Positions 8,416-14,780 of a DNA stretch of 50,829 nt are shown piece by piece (the stretch's first letter is position 1; each line of letters begins with the position of its first letter). This stretch comes from Actinomadura logoneensis (GTDB taxonomy: Bacteria; Actinomycetota; Actinomycetes; Streptosporangiales; Streptosporangiaceae), in the NCBI RefSeq assembly GCF_003428695.1, contig NZ_QURH01000336.1:1-50829 (forward strand), given 5' to 3'. Under the pieces are notes generated by a model. It saw nothing but the letters and a program-made list of their open reading frames with translations, had not been told where the DNA came from and searched no databases. The translations under genes and the position numbers were made by a program.

Positions 8416-9246
8416 ATGAAGCAGGACGTGATCGGAGAACACGTGCTGGCCGGGTACGCGCCCGGCACGGGCGGCCGCGAGGCGCTGCGGCTGGCCCGCG
8501 CCGTCGTCGCGCTGACCGCCGGCCGGCTGACCGTCGCGCACGTCCATCCGCCGGAGCGTCCGGCCGCCGCGGGCGAGGCGCTCGCCGTCCTCCGGCAGGC
8601 CGAGGACCTGCTCGCCGAGACCGCGCCGGAGCTGACGGCCGACTTCGTCGCGCACGAGGCGCGGGGCGTCGGCCGCGGCCTGTCCACCCTCGCCAGCCGG
8701 ACGGGCGCCGACCTGATCGTCATCGGCTCGCAGGAGGGCGGCGCGCACGGCCGGGTCGCGATCGGCGCCGCCGCCGACAACCTCCTGCACGCCGCGAACG
8801 AGGCCGTGATGATCACCCCGGCCGGGTACGAGCCGCCCGACCGGCTCAGCCGGATCACGCTGGCCTACGTGCGCCGTCCCCAGGCGGACGAGGCGGTCGA
8901 GCGGACCGCGCAGGCGGCGCTCGCCCTGGACGTCCCGCTGCGGCTGATCACCCTGGTGGTCGGCGACGACGAGCCGCGCGGCCGGCTGCGCGACGACCTC
9001 GCGCTCGCCATCCGCCTCGCCCAGGAGTCGTCCGGCCTGCCCGCCGAGGCGGTCACGGCCGAGCTGGCGGAAGGGGACGACGTGGCCGACGCGCTGGCCG
9101 ACGCCGGGTGGCCAGAAGGGGAACTACTCGTGATGGCTAGTTCCGAGGACGCGTCCGCACATCAGGTCTTCCTGGGAGAAACGGCGCTCAAGGTGCTGCG
9201 CGCCGCCTCGTGTCCGGTCGCGGTCCTCCCCAGGGGCTACTCCTGA
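8416..9246 (+). CDS. tandem-domain universal stress protein (UspA superfamily)
   Basis: About 276 residues from the ATG at 8416. Upstream in-frame ATGs exist at 8395 and 8230 but the first 60 residues they add look non-coding. Two Usp domains follow each other. The first ends LIVIGSQEGGAHGRVAIGAA, matching the nucleotide-binding G-2x-G-9x pattern. The second starts RLSRITLAYVRRPQADEA and ends VFLGETALKVLRAASCPVAVLP. Such proteins bind ATP or cAMP and act in dormancy or stress survival. The first domain starts atypically short (ML/LAGYAPGTGG) without the usual strand. Confidence 0.85.
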   Translation: MKQDVIGEHVLAGYAPGTGGREALRLARAVVALTAGRLTVAHVHPPERPAAAGEALAVLRQAEDLLAETAPELTADFVAHEARGVGRGLSTLASRTGADLIVIGSQEGGAHGRVAIGAAADNLLHAANEAVMITPAGYEPPDRLSRITLAYVRRPQADEAVERTAQAALALDVPLRLITLVVGDDEPRGRLRDDLALAIRLAQESSGLPAEAVTAELAEGDDVADALADAGWPEGELLVMASSEDASAHQVFLGETALKVLRAASCPVAVLPRGYS

Positions 9247-9304
9247 CGTAGTCACCCCCGGCCCCACCCCGATAGCCCAGGATGGCCGTTTTCGCCCGGA
9301 CTGC

Positions 9305-9334
9305 TTGCGGGTCCGAAGTTACGTTGGCTACATT
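9305..9334 (+). promoter_or_regulatory. candidate promoter for the CHAP gene
   Basis: TTGCGG (9305-9310) and TACATT (9329-9334) are 18 bp apart, about 33 bp before the ATG at 9367. This is the only AT-richer patch of the intergenic region and resembles a housekeeping-sigma promoter. Confidence 0.5.
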
Positions 9335-9366
9335 CCGTCGAGATCATCGTGTGACCTTGGAGCGTC

Positions 9367-10440
9367 ATGGACCCCATCGGCGGGAAACTGCTCGACGTCG
9401 CCCGCAAGCAGCTCGGCTACCAGGCGAAGGGCGACGGCTACTCCAAGTACGGGGAGTGGTACCGCAAGACCGTCGACGGCGACCACGACTCCTACTTCTC
9501 GACCGCGCCGTGGTGCGACATGTTCCTCGCCTGGGCCGCGCAGCAGGCGGGCGTCGCCCAGCAGGCCGGGCAGTTCGCCTCGACCATCGACCACGCCAAG
9601 TGGTTCCAGAAGCAGGGCGCGTTCGGCCACACCCCCGAGGCCGGCGCGCTGGTCTTCTTCGACTGGTCCGGCAGCGGCGACGTCGACCAGACCGACCACG
9701 TCGGGCTCGTCGAGTCGGTCGACGGCGACTGCCTGCACACGATCGAGGGCAACACCGACGGCGGGCAGCTCATCCGGCACGTCCGCTGCGACGACTCCAA
9801 GGTCGTCGGCTACGGCTACCCGGGCAGGGTCAAGGTGTCCGAGAGGCACACGCCCAAGCACGCCGCTCCCCCGGCGCCCGTCCAGAACATCGGCGCCGCG
9901 CACGACGCGGCCGTCCCGGCTCCCCCGGCGCCCGTCCAGAACATCGGCGCCGCGCACGACGCGGCCGTCCCGGCGGCGGGGCACCGCCCGGCGCCCGCCT
10001 CCGACCATGACCACGAGGGCGGCCTGCCCGCCCAGGAGGCCGTGATGGGCGGCGTCCTCGCCCTCATCCTGTGCGGCACGGTCGCGCTCAGCGCCGGCAG
10101 GGCCGCCGCCGCGCGCGCCGCCGAACTGGCCCCCGACCGCGCGCCCATCCGCGTCCGCAAGCGCGGCAAGCACCACCGTCCGGCCACCCCGGTCGCGCTC
10201 CCCGCCGACGTCACCCCCGCCGACCTGGACGCCGCCGCCTCCGAGACCACGGTGATGCCCGCCCTGTCCCTCGCCGCCGCCCACGAGGCGGAGGACCGCG
10301 AGTTCTGGGGCCGGATCGCCCACTTCGAGGAGGACGAGGACCTGGCCTTCTGGGACGACCTGCACAGCGAGTCCACGCTCACCTCGGCCCTGTCCCGCAC
10401 CCTGGCCTCCGCGTCCGACCCGGAGTCCGCGCCCGCGTAG
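9367..10440 (+). CDS. CHAP-domain protein with internal membrane segment
   Basis: 357 residues. Residues 1-160 form a CHAP (cysteine-histidine amidohydrolase/peptidase) domain: catalytic Cys in APWCDMFLAW (about 57), His in TDHVGLVES (about 117), then IEGNTDGG. A Pro-Ala linker contains an exact 18-residue duplication (9865-9972). One hydrophobic helix lies near residues 222-240 (VMGGVLALILCGTVALS), and a charged, Arg/Lys- then acid-rich tail follows. No N-terminal signal is present, so topology is unclear: the catalytic domain may be translocated or be cytoplasmic. CHAP domains usually cut peptidoglycan peptide bonds. A housekeeping cell-wall role or a phage-lysin-like origin are both possible. 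Confidence 0.85.
   Translation: MDPIGGKLLDVARKQLGYQAKGDGYSKYGEWYRKTVDGDHDSYFSTAPWCDMFLAWAAQQAGVAQQAGQFASTIDHAKWFQKQGAFGHTPEAGALVFFDWSGSGDVDQTDHVGLVESVDGDCLHTIEGNTDGGQLIRHVRCDDSKVVGYGYPGRVKVSERHTPKHAAPPAPVQNIGAAHDAAVPAPPAPVQNIGAAHDAAVPAAGHRPAPASDHDHEGGLPAQEAVMGGVLALILCGTVALSAGRAAAARAAELAPDRAPIRVRKRGKHHRPATPVALPADVTPADLDAAASETTVMPALSLAAAHEAEDREFWGRIAHFEEDEDLAFWDDLHSESTLTSALSRTLASASDPESAPA
9865..9972. repeat. exact 54-bp tandem duplication in the CHAP gene
   Basis: Two identical 54-bp copies, 9865-9918 and 9919-9972, encode APPAPVQNIGAAHDAAVP twice. Perfect DNA identity indicates a recent slippage or unequal crossover event that kept the frame. Confidence 0.92.
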
Positions 10441-10622
10441 ACCGCCGCGCGGGCCTCCTTCCGGACGGCCGGGCAGCCGTCCGGGAGGGCCGGGCAGCCG
10501 TCGAAGGGGGCCGGGGCACGCCGTCCGGGAGGACCTGGGCACGCCGTCCGGGACGTCGAGTGGGCATCGGCCCCGAAGTTCCGCTAAAGTTAACGACGTC
10601 GCCGGGGGAACCCGGAGGACAA

Positions 10623-10694
10623 GCGGAAGTGGCTCAGTGGTAGAGCATCACCTTGCCAAGGTGAGGGTCGCGGGTTCGAATCCCGTCTTCCGCT
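10623..10694 (+). tRNA. tRNA-Gly (anticodon GCC)
   Basis: The acceptor arms GCGGAAG (10623-10629) and CTTCCGC (10687-10693) pair, with discriminator T at 10694. The D-loop GGCTCAGTGGTAGAGC and T-arm GGGTTCGAATCCC are canonical. Anticodon GCC lies at 10655-10657. The 3' CCA is not encoded. A TAAAGT at 10585-10590 could be the -10 of the cluster. Confidence 0.97.
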
Positions 10695-10726
10695 CTGAGA
10701 GGCAGGCCGTGTGCCGGTCTCGCTCT

Positions 10727-10797
10727 GGTGGAGTGGCCGAGAGGCGAGGCAACGGCCTGCAAAGCCGTGTACACGGGTTCAAATCCCGTCTCCACCT
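10727..10797 (+). tRNA. tRNA-Cys (anticodon GCA)
   Basis: GGTGGAG (10727-10733) pairs with CTCCACC (10790-10796), with discriminator T at 10797. Anticodon GCA lies at 10759-10761 and the T-arm is GGGTTCAAATCCC. CCA is not encoded. It is 32 bp after tRNA-Gly and likely co-transcribed with it. Confidence 0.97.
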
Positions 10798-10829
10798 CTG
10801 CGCCGTGCCCCCTCCGCGAGCACGAGCCC

Positions 10830-10904
10830 GGGCGATTAGCTCAGTGGGAGAGCGCTACCTTGACACGGTAGAGGTCACTGGTTCAATCCCAGTATCGCCC
10901 ACCA
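10830..10904 (+). tRNA. tRNA-Val (anticodon GAC), CCA encoded
   Basis: GGGCGAT (10830-10836) pairs with ATCGCCC (10894-10900), followed by A and an encoded CCA (10902-10904). Anticodon GAC lies at 10862-10864. It is the last of the Gly-Cys-Val trio and the only one with an encoded CCA. No attachment-site duplication of its 3' end was found in the window. Confidence 0.97.
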
Positions 10905-10908
10905 CCGA

Positions 10909-10952
10909 CCCCAGGTCAGGATCATGATCCTCGACTTGGGGCTTTTCGTTTT
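10909..10952 (+). terminator. rho-independent terminator of the tRNA cluster
   Basis: The stem CCCCAGGTC (10909-10917) pairs with GACTTGGGG (10933-10941) with one G-U pair. It encloses the palindrome AGGATCATGATCCT, and TTTTCGTTTTC follows. This is one of the few terminators in the window with a real T-tract. Confidence 0.9.
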
Positions 10953-10967
10953 CCCGGCGCCGGAACC

Positions 10968-11582
10968 TCAGGAGGCGGCGAGGGCGCCGTTGAGGAAGAC
11001 GTCGATGGCGTCCTCGATCGGGAGGATGGTCTCCCCCACCGGCCGGGCTCGGCTGAAGGCCAGGCCCATGAACATCGCGGCGATCTGCTCGGGCGGCAGG
11101 CGGAGCCTGTCACGTTCGGGCTCGAAGAGCTCGGCCAGCGCCTCGCGGGTGCTCTCCATGGCCGCGCCACGGTCGGGACCCGGCCCGGTCTGCTCGGCTC
11201 CGCCGTGGACGCCGCGTCCCTTGCGTCCGGTGGCGAACAGCGCGCCCAGCACCATGCCCATGCGGGCCAGGTAGGCGTCGATCGCCGCGACCGCCTCGGT
11301 GAGGCGTTCGGCGAGCGGTCGGTCGAGAGAGATGTCGCCGATCTCCGTCAGGACGTGGTCGTTGCGCAGCACCTCGGCGACGCAGGCGTCGAGCAGTTCG
11401 TCCTTGTCGGCGAAGACGCGGAAGATCGTCGCCTCGCCGATGCCGGCGGCGCGCGCGATCTGCCCGGTGGTCACGGCCGTGCCGTGCTCGGCGACCAGCG
11501 GCAGCGCCGTCCGGACGATCATCTCCCGGCGCTGCTCGGGGCTCATTCCCGGCGCCCGGCGCCGGGTCGAAGGGGCATCCAT
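10968..11582 (-). CDS. TetR family transcriptional regulator
   Basis: 204 residues from the ATG at 11582 (an in-frame GTG lies at 11591). The N-terminal HTH reads ALPLVAEHGTAVTTGQIARAAGIGEATIFRVFADKDELL (residues about 24-62), followed by an all-helical ligand domain. A perfect 22-bp palindrome ends 13 bp before the ATG, so autorepression is very likely. No divergent efflux gene abuts it; the next gene to the right begins at 11757, so the regulator may also act on that mini-ORF/glycosyltransferase operon. Confidence 0.92.
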   Translation of the reverse strand: MDAPSTRRRAPGMSPEQRREMIVRTALPLVAEHGTAVTTGQIARAAGIGEATIFRVFADKDELLDACVAEVLRNDHVLTEIGDISLDRPLAERLTEAVAAIDAYLARMGMVLGALFATGRKGRGVHGGAEQTGPGPDRGAAMESTREALAELFEPERDRLRLPPEQIAAMFMGLAFSRARPVGETILPIEDAIDVFLNGALAAS

Positions 11583-11594
11583 GCCGCCCACCGT

Positions 11595-11616
11595 ACGGAG
11601 TGAGTACTCACTCCGT
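11595..11616. promoter_or_regulatory. perfect 22-bp palindromic TetR operator
   Basis: The arms ACGGAGTGAGT and ACTCACTCCGT meet without a spacer, giving 22 bp of perfect dyad symmetry just upstream of the tetR start. This is the expected form for a TetR/AcrR dimer site. Confidence 0.85.
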
Positions 11617-11642
11617 CAAGCTCTTCTCGCGCCTCAGTGCGT

Positions 11643-11672
11643 TTGACCAGGGCTCTCACGCGGTTATCCACA
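11643..11672 (+). promoter_or_regulatory. candidate promoter overlapping a DnaA-box match
   Basis: TTGACC (11643-11648) and TATCCA (11665-11670), spaced 16 bp, could drive the mini-ORF at 11757. The same stretch contains TTATCCACA (11664-11672), a perfect match to the E. coli DnaA box. It is isolated, with no second box seen nearby. Confidence 0.4.
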
Positions 11673-11756
11673 GTTGCCGCGGCGGCTCGCCCCAGGCCCT
11701 GCGAGCCGCCCAGGATGGTGCGTGAGCCCGATCGATACAAGCGAAAGGACACGCAC

Positions 11757-11864
11757 ATGCACGGCGGATTCCCGGGGATCGCGGTCAGCACCCTGGTCTA
11801 CGGCGCGGTCTGGATCACCACGGCCACCACCCGAGCCCTCACGCGTCTGCGGGGTGCGCGATGA
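11757..11864 (+). CDS. 35-residue membrane mini-protein, coupled to glycosyltransferase
   Basis: ATG at 11757 is preceded by GAAAGGA at a good distance. The product has one hydrophobic stretch (about residues 5-24, PGIAVSTLVYGAVWITTAT) and a basic tail ALTRLRGAR, so it is a likely single-pass membrane peptide. Its TGA overlaps the ATG of the glycosyltransferase (ATGA, 11861-11864), implying translational coupling. I do not recognise a family. It could be a small partner subunit of the processive glycosyltransferase or simply a leader peptide. Confidence 0.6.
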   Translation: MHGGFPGIAVSTLVYGAVWITTATTRALTRLRGAR

Positions 11865-12958
11865 CCGCCCCTACCCTGACGCGCGAGACCACTTCGACCG
11901 GCGCCGGCGACCTCACGTTGACCGTCATCGTCCCGGCGCACAACGAGGAGGCGGGCCTGCCCGCCACGCTCGAGTCGCTGCGGCGGCAGACCGTCCCTCC
12001 CGACCAGGTCATCGTGGTGGACGACGCGTCCACCGACCGCACCGGCGAGGTCGCCCGCACGCACGGCGCGACCGTCCTGCGCCCGGATCGCCGGTTAGGC
12101 AGCAAGGCCCGCGCGCAGAACCACGCCCTCCCCCACTGCACCGGAGACCTGGTCCTCGCGGTGGACGCCGACACCGTTCTCGCGCCCGACTACGTCGAAC
12201 GCCTCCGCCCGGTCTTCGCCGACCCCGCCGTGGCGATCGCGGCCGGCAACGTCCAGACCCGCTTCACCCGCACCCTCTGGGAGCGTGGCCGCTCGGTGGA
12301 GTACCTGTTCGGCTTCCACTTCCAGCGGCCCATCCAGCAGGGCGCGGCCAGCCCGATGGTCTGCTCCGGATGCTGCTCGACGTTCCGCCGCGACGTCCTG
12401 TCCGCGTCCGGCGGGTTCCCCGAGCGCACGATCGTCGAGGACATGGACGCCACCTGGACGTGGCAGATCGAGGGCCGCCGCGCCGTCTACGTCCCCGAGG
12501 CCGTCGCCTGGGCCGCCGATCCCGAAACACTGCTCTACCTGCGGCGGCAGGTGTGGCGCTGGATGTCGGGCTTCTTCCAGAACGTCCGGCTGCACCTGCG
12601 TCCGATGGTGCGGCACAAACCCATGCTGGCGCTCTGGGTCGCGCTCGCGGTGATGGAGATCCTGCTCGCCCCGCTGTGGTGGCTGACCCCTGTCCTGCTG
12701 ACCACCGCCGGGCACCTCTCCCCCGCGCTCGCCGCCTCCTGGTGGCTCGGCAGCGAGCTGCCGCTGCTCATCGCGACCCTGCTCTACGCCTCCCGAAAAC
12801 GCGGCATCCCCTTCCGCCGCGTCCTGGCGAACCTCCCGTGCCTCTACCCGATCCGCGTCGTCAACACCTACTACGCCTGGAAGGCCCTCATCGTCGAACT
12901 GGTCCTCGTCCCCCTGGGCGCAGCCAACACCCTGACCACCTACCAAAAAGGCCGCTGA
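11861..12958 (+). CDS. membrane glycosyltransferase family 2 (processive, PgaC/HasA-like)
   Basis: 365 residues. The GT-A motifs are complete: VIVPAHNEEAG (26-36), VVDDAS (about 55-60), DAD (about 106), the acid pair EDMD, and the processive-enzyme signature RRQVWRW (Q-x-x-R-W). Two to three C-terminal membrane helices (LWVALAVMEILLAPLWWLTP and following) anchor it. Such enzymes polymerise UDP-sugars into beta-linked polysaccharide such as N-acetylglucosamine polymer, hyaluronan or cellulose-like chains and export them. The actual sugar is unknown. It is preceded by and coupled to the 35-residue mini-protein; no deacetylase or other matrix gene follows. Confidence 0.9.
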   Translation: MTAPTLTRETTSTGAGDLTLTVIVPAHNEEAGLPATLESLRRQTVPPDQVIVVDDASTDRTGEVARTHGATVLRPDRRLGSKARAQNHALPHCTGDLVLAVDADTVLAPDYVERLRPVFADPAVAIAAGNVQTRFTRTLWERGRSVEYLFGFHFQRPIQQGAASPMVCSGCCSTFRRDVLSASGGFPERTIVEDMDATWTWQIEGRRAVYVPEAVAWAADPETLLYLRRQVWRWMSGFFQNVRLHLRPMVRHKPMLALWVALAVMEILLAPLWWLTPVLLTTAGHLSPALAASWWLGSELPLLIATLLYASRKRGIPFRRVLANLPCLYPIRVVNTYYAWKALIVELVLVPLGAANTLTTYQKGR

Positions 12959-13002
12959 CCAGAAACGCGGTCGACCACGGCGTCCGCCGCGGATGTCTCC
13001 GA

Positions 13003-13113
13003 CTGCAACCGGCTCAGGCCGGCCCCGCCACGCGTGCCGGAAGCTGGAATTCGGCGGATGGATGCGTGGCGGGGCACGGCTTGGCTCCGCCCGGGGCGAC
13101 GAGCGGGTTGCAG
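13003..13113. repeat. nested inverted repeat between the glycosyltransferase and the MerR operon
   Basis: Outer arms of 13 bp (13003-13015 CTGCAACCGGCTC and 13101-13113) match with one mismatch. Inner arms of 12 bp are perfect (GCCCCGCCACGC 13022-13033 and its complement 13064-13075). The transcript could fold into a long two-part hairpin, a possible terminator for the glycosyltransferase. The right outer arm contains the -35 of the next promoter. Confidence 0.65.
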
Positions 13114-13139
13114 CCGGTACCCCGGTACAGGCTTACCGT
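13108..13139 (+). promoter_or_regulatory. mer-like promoter with 19/20-bp spacer
   Basis: TTGCAG (13108-13113), the imperfect dyad CCGGTACC-CC-GGTACAGG (13114-13131), then TTACCGT (13133-13139). The layout and the GTAC-GTAC core mirror classic MerR operators such as that of Tn501. It should drive the two genes at 13236 and 13586 under control of the second gene's product. Confidence 0.75.
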
Positions 13140-13235
13140 CGGAACGTGGTCATGGGCGGTGCAGCTCCTGGCGGCGGGCAGGGCGGGCCGCATCCCGCTC
13201 TCTTCAGGTGTGCTTGGTCGAGTGGAGGAACCCGA

Positions 13236-13589
13236 GTGGCTGAGTCCGAAGTGCCGATCGTGTGCACGCTTTCGTCCTCATCGAGGGTCCGGCGGCTGGA
13301 GGCTTTCGAGGCCGTGTTCGCCGCCGGCTTGGTACGGGTGGAACGCCTGCCGCTGCGTCTACGGCTGACATTCGACGTCGACGGGGAACGGGAAGCCTCC
13401 CTTCGGGAGCTGTTCGTTCAGGAGGAGCGGTGCTGCGAGTTCCTCTCCCTCGAGTTCCGGCGCTCCGACGCCGGTCTGCTGGTCGAGGTGGTCGCGCCCG
13501 AAGATGCCGGTCCCACCTTGGACGGCATGCAGGCCCTCGCCGAGCGCAGGACTTCTCCCGGGGCCATCGCGCAGAGGTGGACCGGATGA
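13236..13589 (+). CDS. small cysteine-pair protein of a MerR operon
   Basis: 117 residues from GTG 13236, chosen for GGAGGAA at 13224-13230; longer in-frame extensions look non-coding. The central motif is QEERCCEFLSLEF, an adjacent Cys-Cys pair followed by aromatic/Leu. As I recall it, this pattern marks small proteins encoded beside MerR-type regulators in actinobacteria. The vicinal cysteines suggest binding of a soft metal or metalloid, but function is not established. Its TGA overlaps the merR ATG, so the two are coupled. Confidence 0.7.
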   Translation: MAESEVPIVCTLSSSSRVRRLEAFEAVFAAGLVRVERLPLRLRLTFDVDGEREASLRELFVQEERCCEFLSLEFRRSDAGLLVEVVAPEDAGPTLDGMQALAERRTSPGAIAQRWTG

Positions 13590-14035
13590 GCGGGGGTTAC
13601 GAGGGCCTGCGTTCGAGCCAGGTCGCCGAGGCCGCGGGAGTGAACCCGCAGACACTGCGGTACTACGAGCGGCGCGGGCTCATCGCCGAGCCGGCACGGA
13701 CGTTGGGAGGGCACCGGCTCTATCCAGCCGACACCGTGACGGTCCTCCGTGGCATCAAGGCGGCCCAGCGGCTGGGATTCACCTTGGAGGAGGTCTCCGA
13801 ACTGTTGGACGCGGTACGCCCCGGCGGCGGCCGCGCCGGCGGCGGATTCCAGGAGCGGGCCCGGCTGAAGTTGGCCGAGGTGGAGCGGCGGATCATCGAC
13901 CTGCAGGCGATACGGACGGCGTTGCTCACCGCCGTGAGCGCGGGCTGTGACGACGTGTCGTCCTGTGCCGCCGAAGCCTCATGCCCATTCCCCGTCTCCG
14001 ACCTTGGCGGCGCGATCACCGAAGGAGGAGGTTAG
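13586..14035 (+). CDS. MerR family regulator with C-terminal cysteine loop
   Basis: 149 residues. The HTH is LRSSQVAEAAGVNPQTLRYYERRGLI (8-33), with wing GGHRLYPADTV, the long dimer helix, and a C-terminal loop with Cys121, Cys127 and Cys133 (SAGCDDVSSCAAEASCPF). This resembles metal- or thiol-sensing MerR proteins. The N-terminal Cys ligand of Hg-type MerR (near residue 82-88) is absent (FQER instead), so mercury is not assured. It is translationally coupled to the upstream cysteine-pair protein and lies behind a mer-like promoter. No reductase or efflux gene follows directly. Confidence 0.85.
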   Translation: MSGGYEGLRSSQVAEAAGVNPQTLRYYERRGLIAEPARTLGGHRLYPADTVTVLRGIKAAQRLGFTLEEVSELLDAVRPGGGRAGGGFQERARLKLAEVERRIIDLQAIRTALLTAVSAGCDDVSSCAAEASCPFPVSDLGGAITEGGG

Positions 14036-14103
14036 AGGTCAACCTGGCCGGACTGGTGTATCTGTGCGTCCATGCGTCCCCCTCAGGCAGCGGCACAGGC
14101 GAG

Positions 14104-14168
14104 CCACGAGAGGGCGTGGAATCCACACACGACAGGGGCGTGACATCCGCACACGACATGGCGTGGCG
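14104..14168. repeat. about 24-bp imperfect tandem repeat, three units
   Basis: GGGCGTG-centred units end at 14118, 14142 and 14165, with flanking ATCC and ACACGACA blocks conserved. They lie in the 185-bp gap between merR and ynfA. Confidence 0.55.
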
Positions 14169-14220
14169 CGACGGCGGCGTCTCGTGCTGAGGGGTGGAAG
14201 GCGCCGGTACGGTTCGGGGC

Positions 14221-14550
14221 ATGATGGTTGCTCGTTCCCTGGTGCTGTTCGTCCTGGCCGCGGTCGCCGAGATCGGTGGCGCCTGGCTGGTGTGGCAGGG
14301 GGTTCGCGAGCATCGCGGCTGGTGGTGGATCGGGTTCGGGATCATCGCGCTCGGCCTGTACGGCTTCGTCGCCACGCTGCAGCCCGACGCCCACTTCGGA
14401 CGGATCCTGGCCGCCTACGGCGGGGTCTTCGTGGCCGGTTCCCTGGTCTGGGGCATGGTCATGGACGGCTTCCGTCCCGACCGCTGGGACCTCACCGGCG
14501 CCCTCGTCTGCCTGGTCGGCGTCCTGGTCATCATGTACGCGCCTCGCTGA
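14221..14550 (+). CDS. YnfA family (UPF0060) small membrane protein
   Basis: 109 residues with four hydrophobic helices, the size of YnfA/SMR-like proteins. Signatures [42 protein letters not shown] and [25 protein letters not shown] are diagnostic for UPF0060. The function is not settled; a drug/metabolite-transporter-like role is assumed for the fold. ATG occurs at 14221 and again at 14224. The stop codon sits inside the first unit of a 38-bp tandem repeat. Confidence 0.93.
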   Translation: MMVARSLVLFVLAAVAEIGGAWLVWQGVREHRGWWWIGFGIIALGLYGFVATLQPDAHFGRILAAYGGVFVAGSLVWGMVMDGFRPDRWDLTGALVCLVGVLVIMYAPR

Positions 14551-14780
14551 CCCGCCGGCACCCCGAGTCCCAAGTGTGCGCCTCGCCGACTCCCGGCGCC
14601 CCGGGTCCCAAGTGCGCGCCTCGCCGACTCTTCGGCGCCCCGGTGCCCTCAGCGCGCCTCGCTGACTCCCGATGCCTCGGTCCTCGGGTACGCGCCTCGC
14701 CGACTCTTCGGCGCCCCGGTGTCCTCAGCGCGCCTCGCTGACTCGCCGACGCGTCGGGCGTCAGGTACGGGCTTCGCCGG
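14539..14780. repeat. 38-bp tandem repeat, six-plus units, spanning two stop codons
   Basis: The core GCGCCTCGC begins at 14539, 14578, 14616, 14654, 14692 and 14730, and a degenerate GGGCTTCGC at 14769: spacings of 39, 38, 38, 38, 38 and 39 bp. Units starting at 14616 and 14692 differ at one base. The first unit contains the end of ynfA (Y-A-P-R-stop) and the last contains the C-terminus of the convergent APH gene. Many units hold GCCGACTCTTCGGC, a small hairpin. Confidence 0.92.

Noticed and set aside
10623..10952. tRNA cluster as an integration site
   Set aside because: No integrase and no direct repeat of a tRNA 3' end were seen in the window; genes on both sides look chromosomal.
11643..11672. 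Replication origin around the DnaA box
   Set aside because: A single box, no dnaA/dnaN genes and no AT-rich unwinding region nearby.
14539..14780. 38-bp repeat as a CRISPR array
   Set aside because: The units are contiguous, without unique spacers, they diverge gradually, and no cas gene is present.
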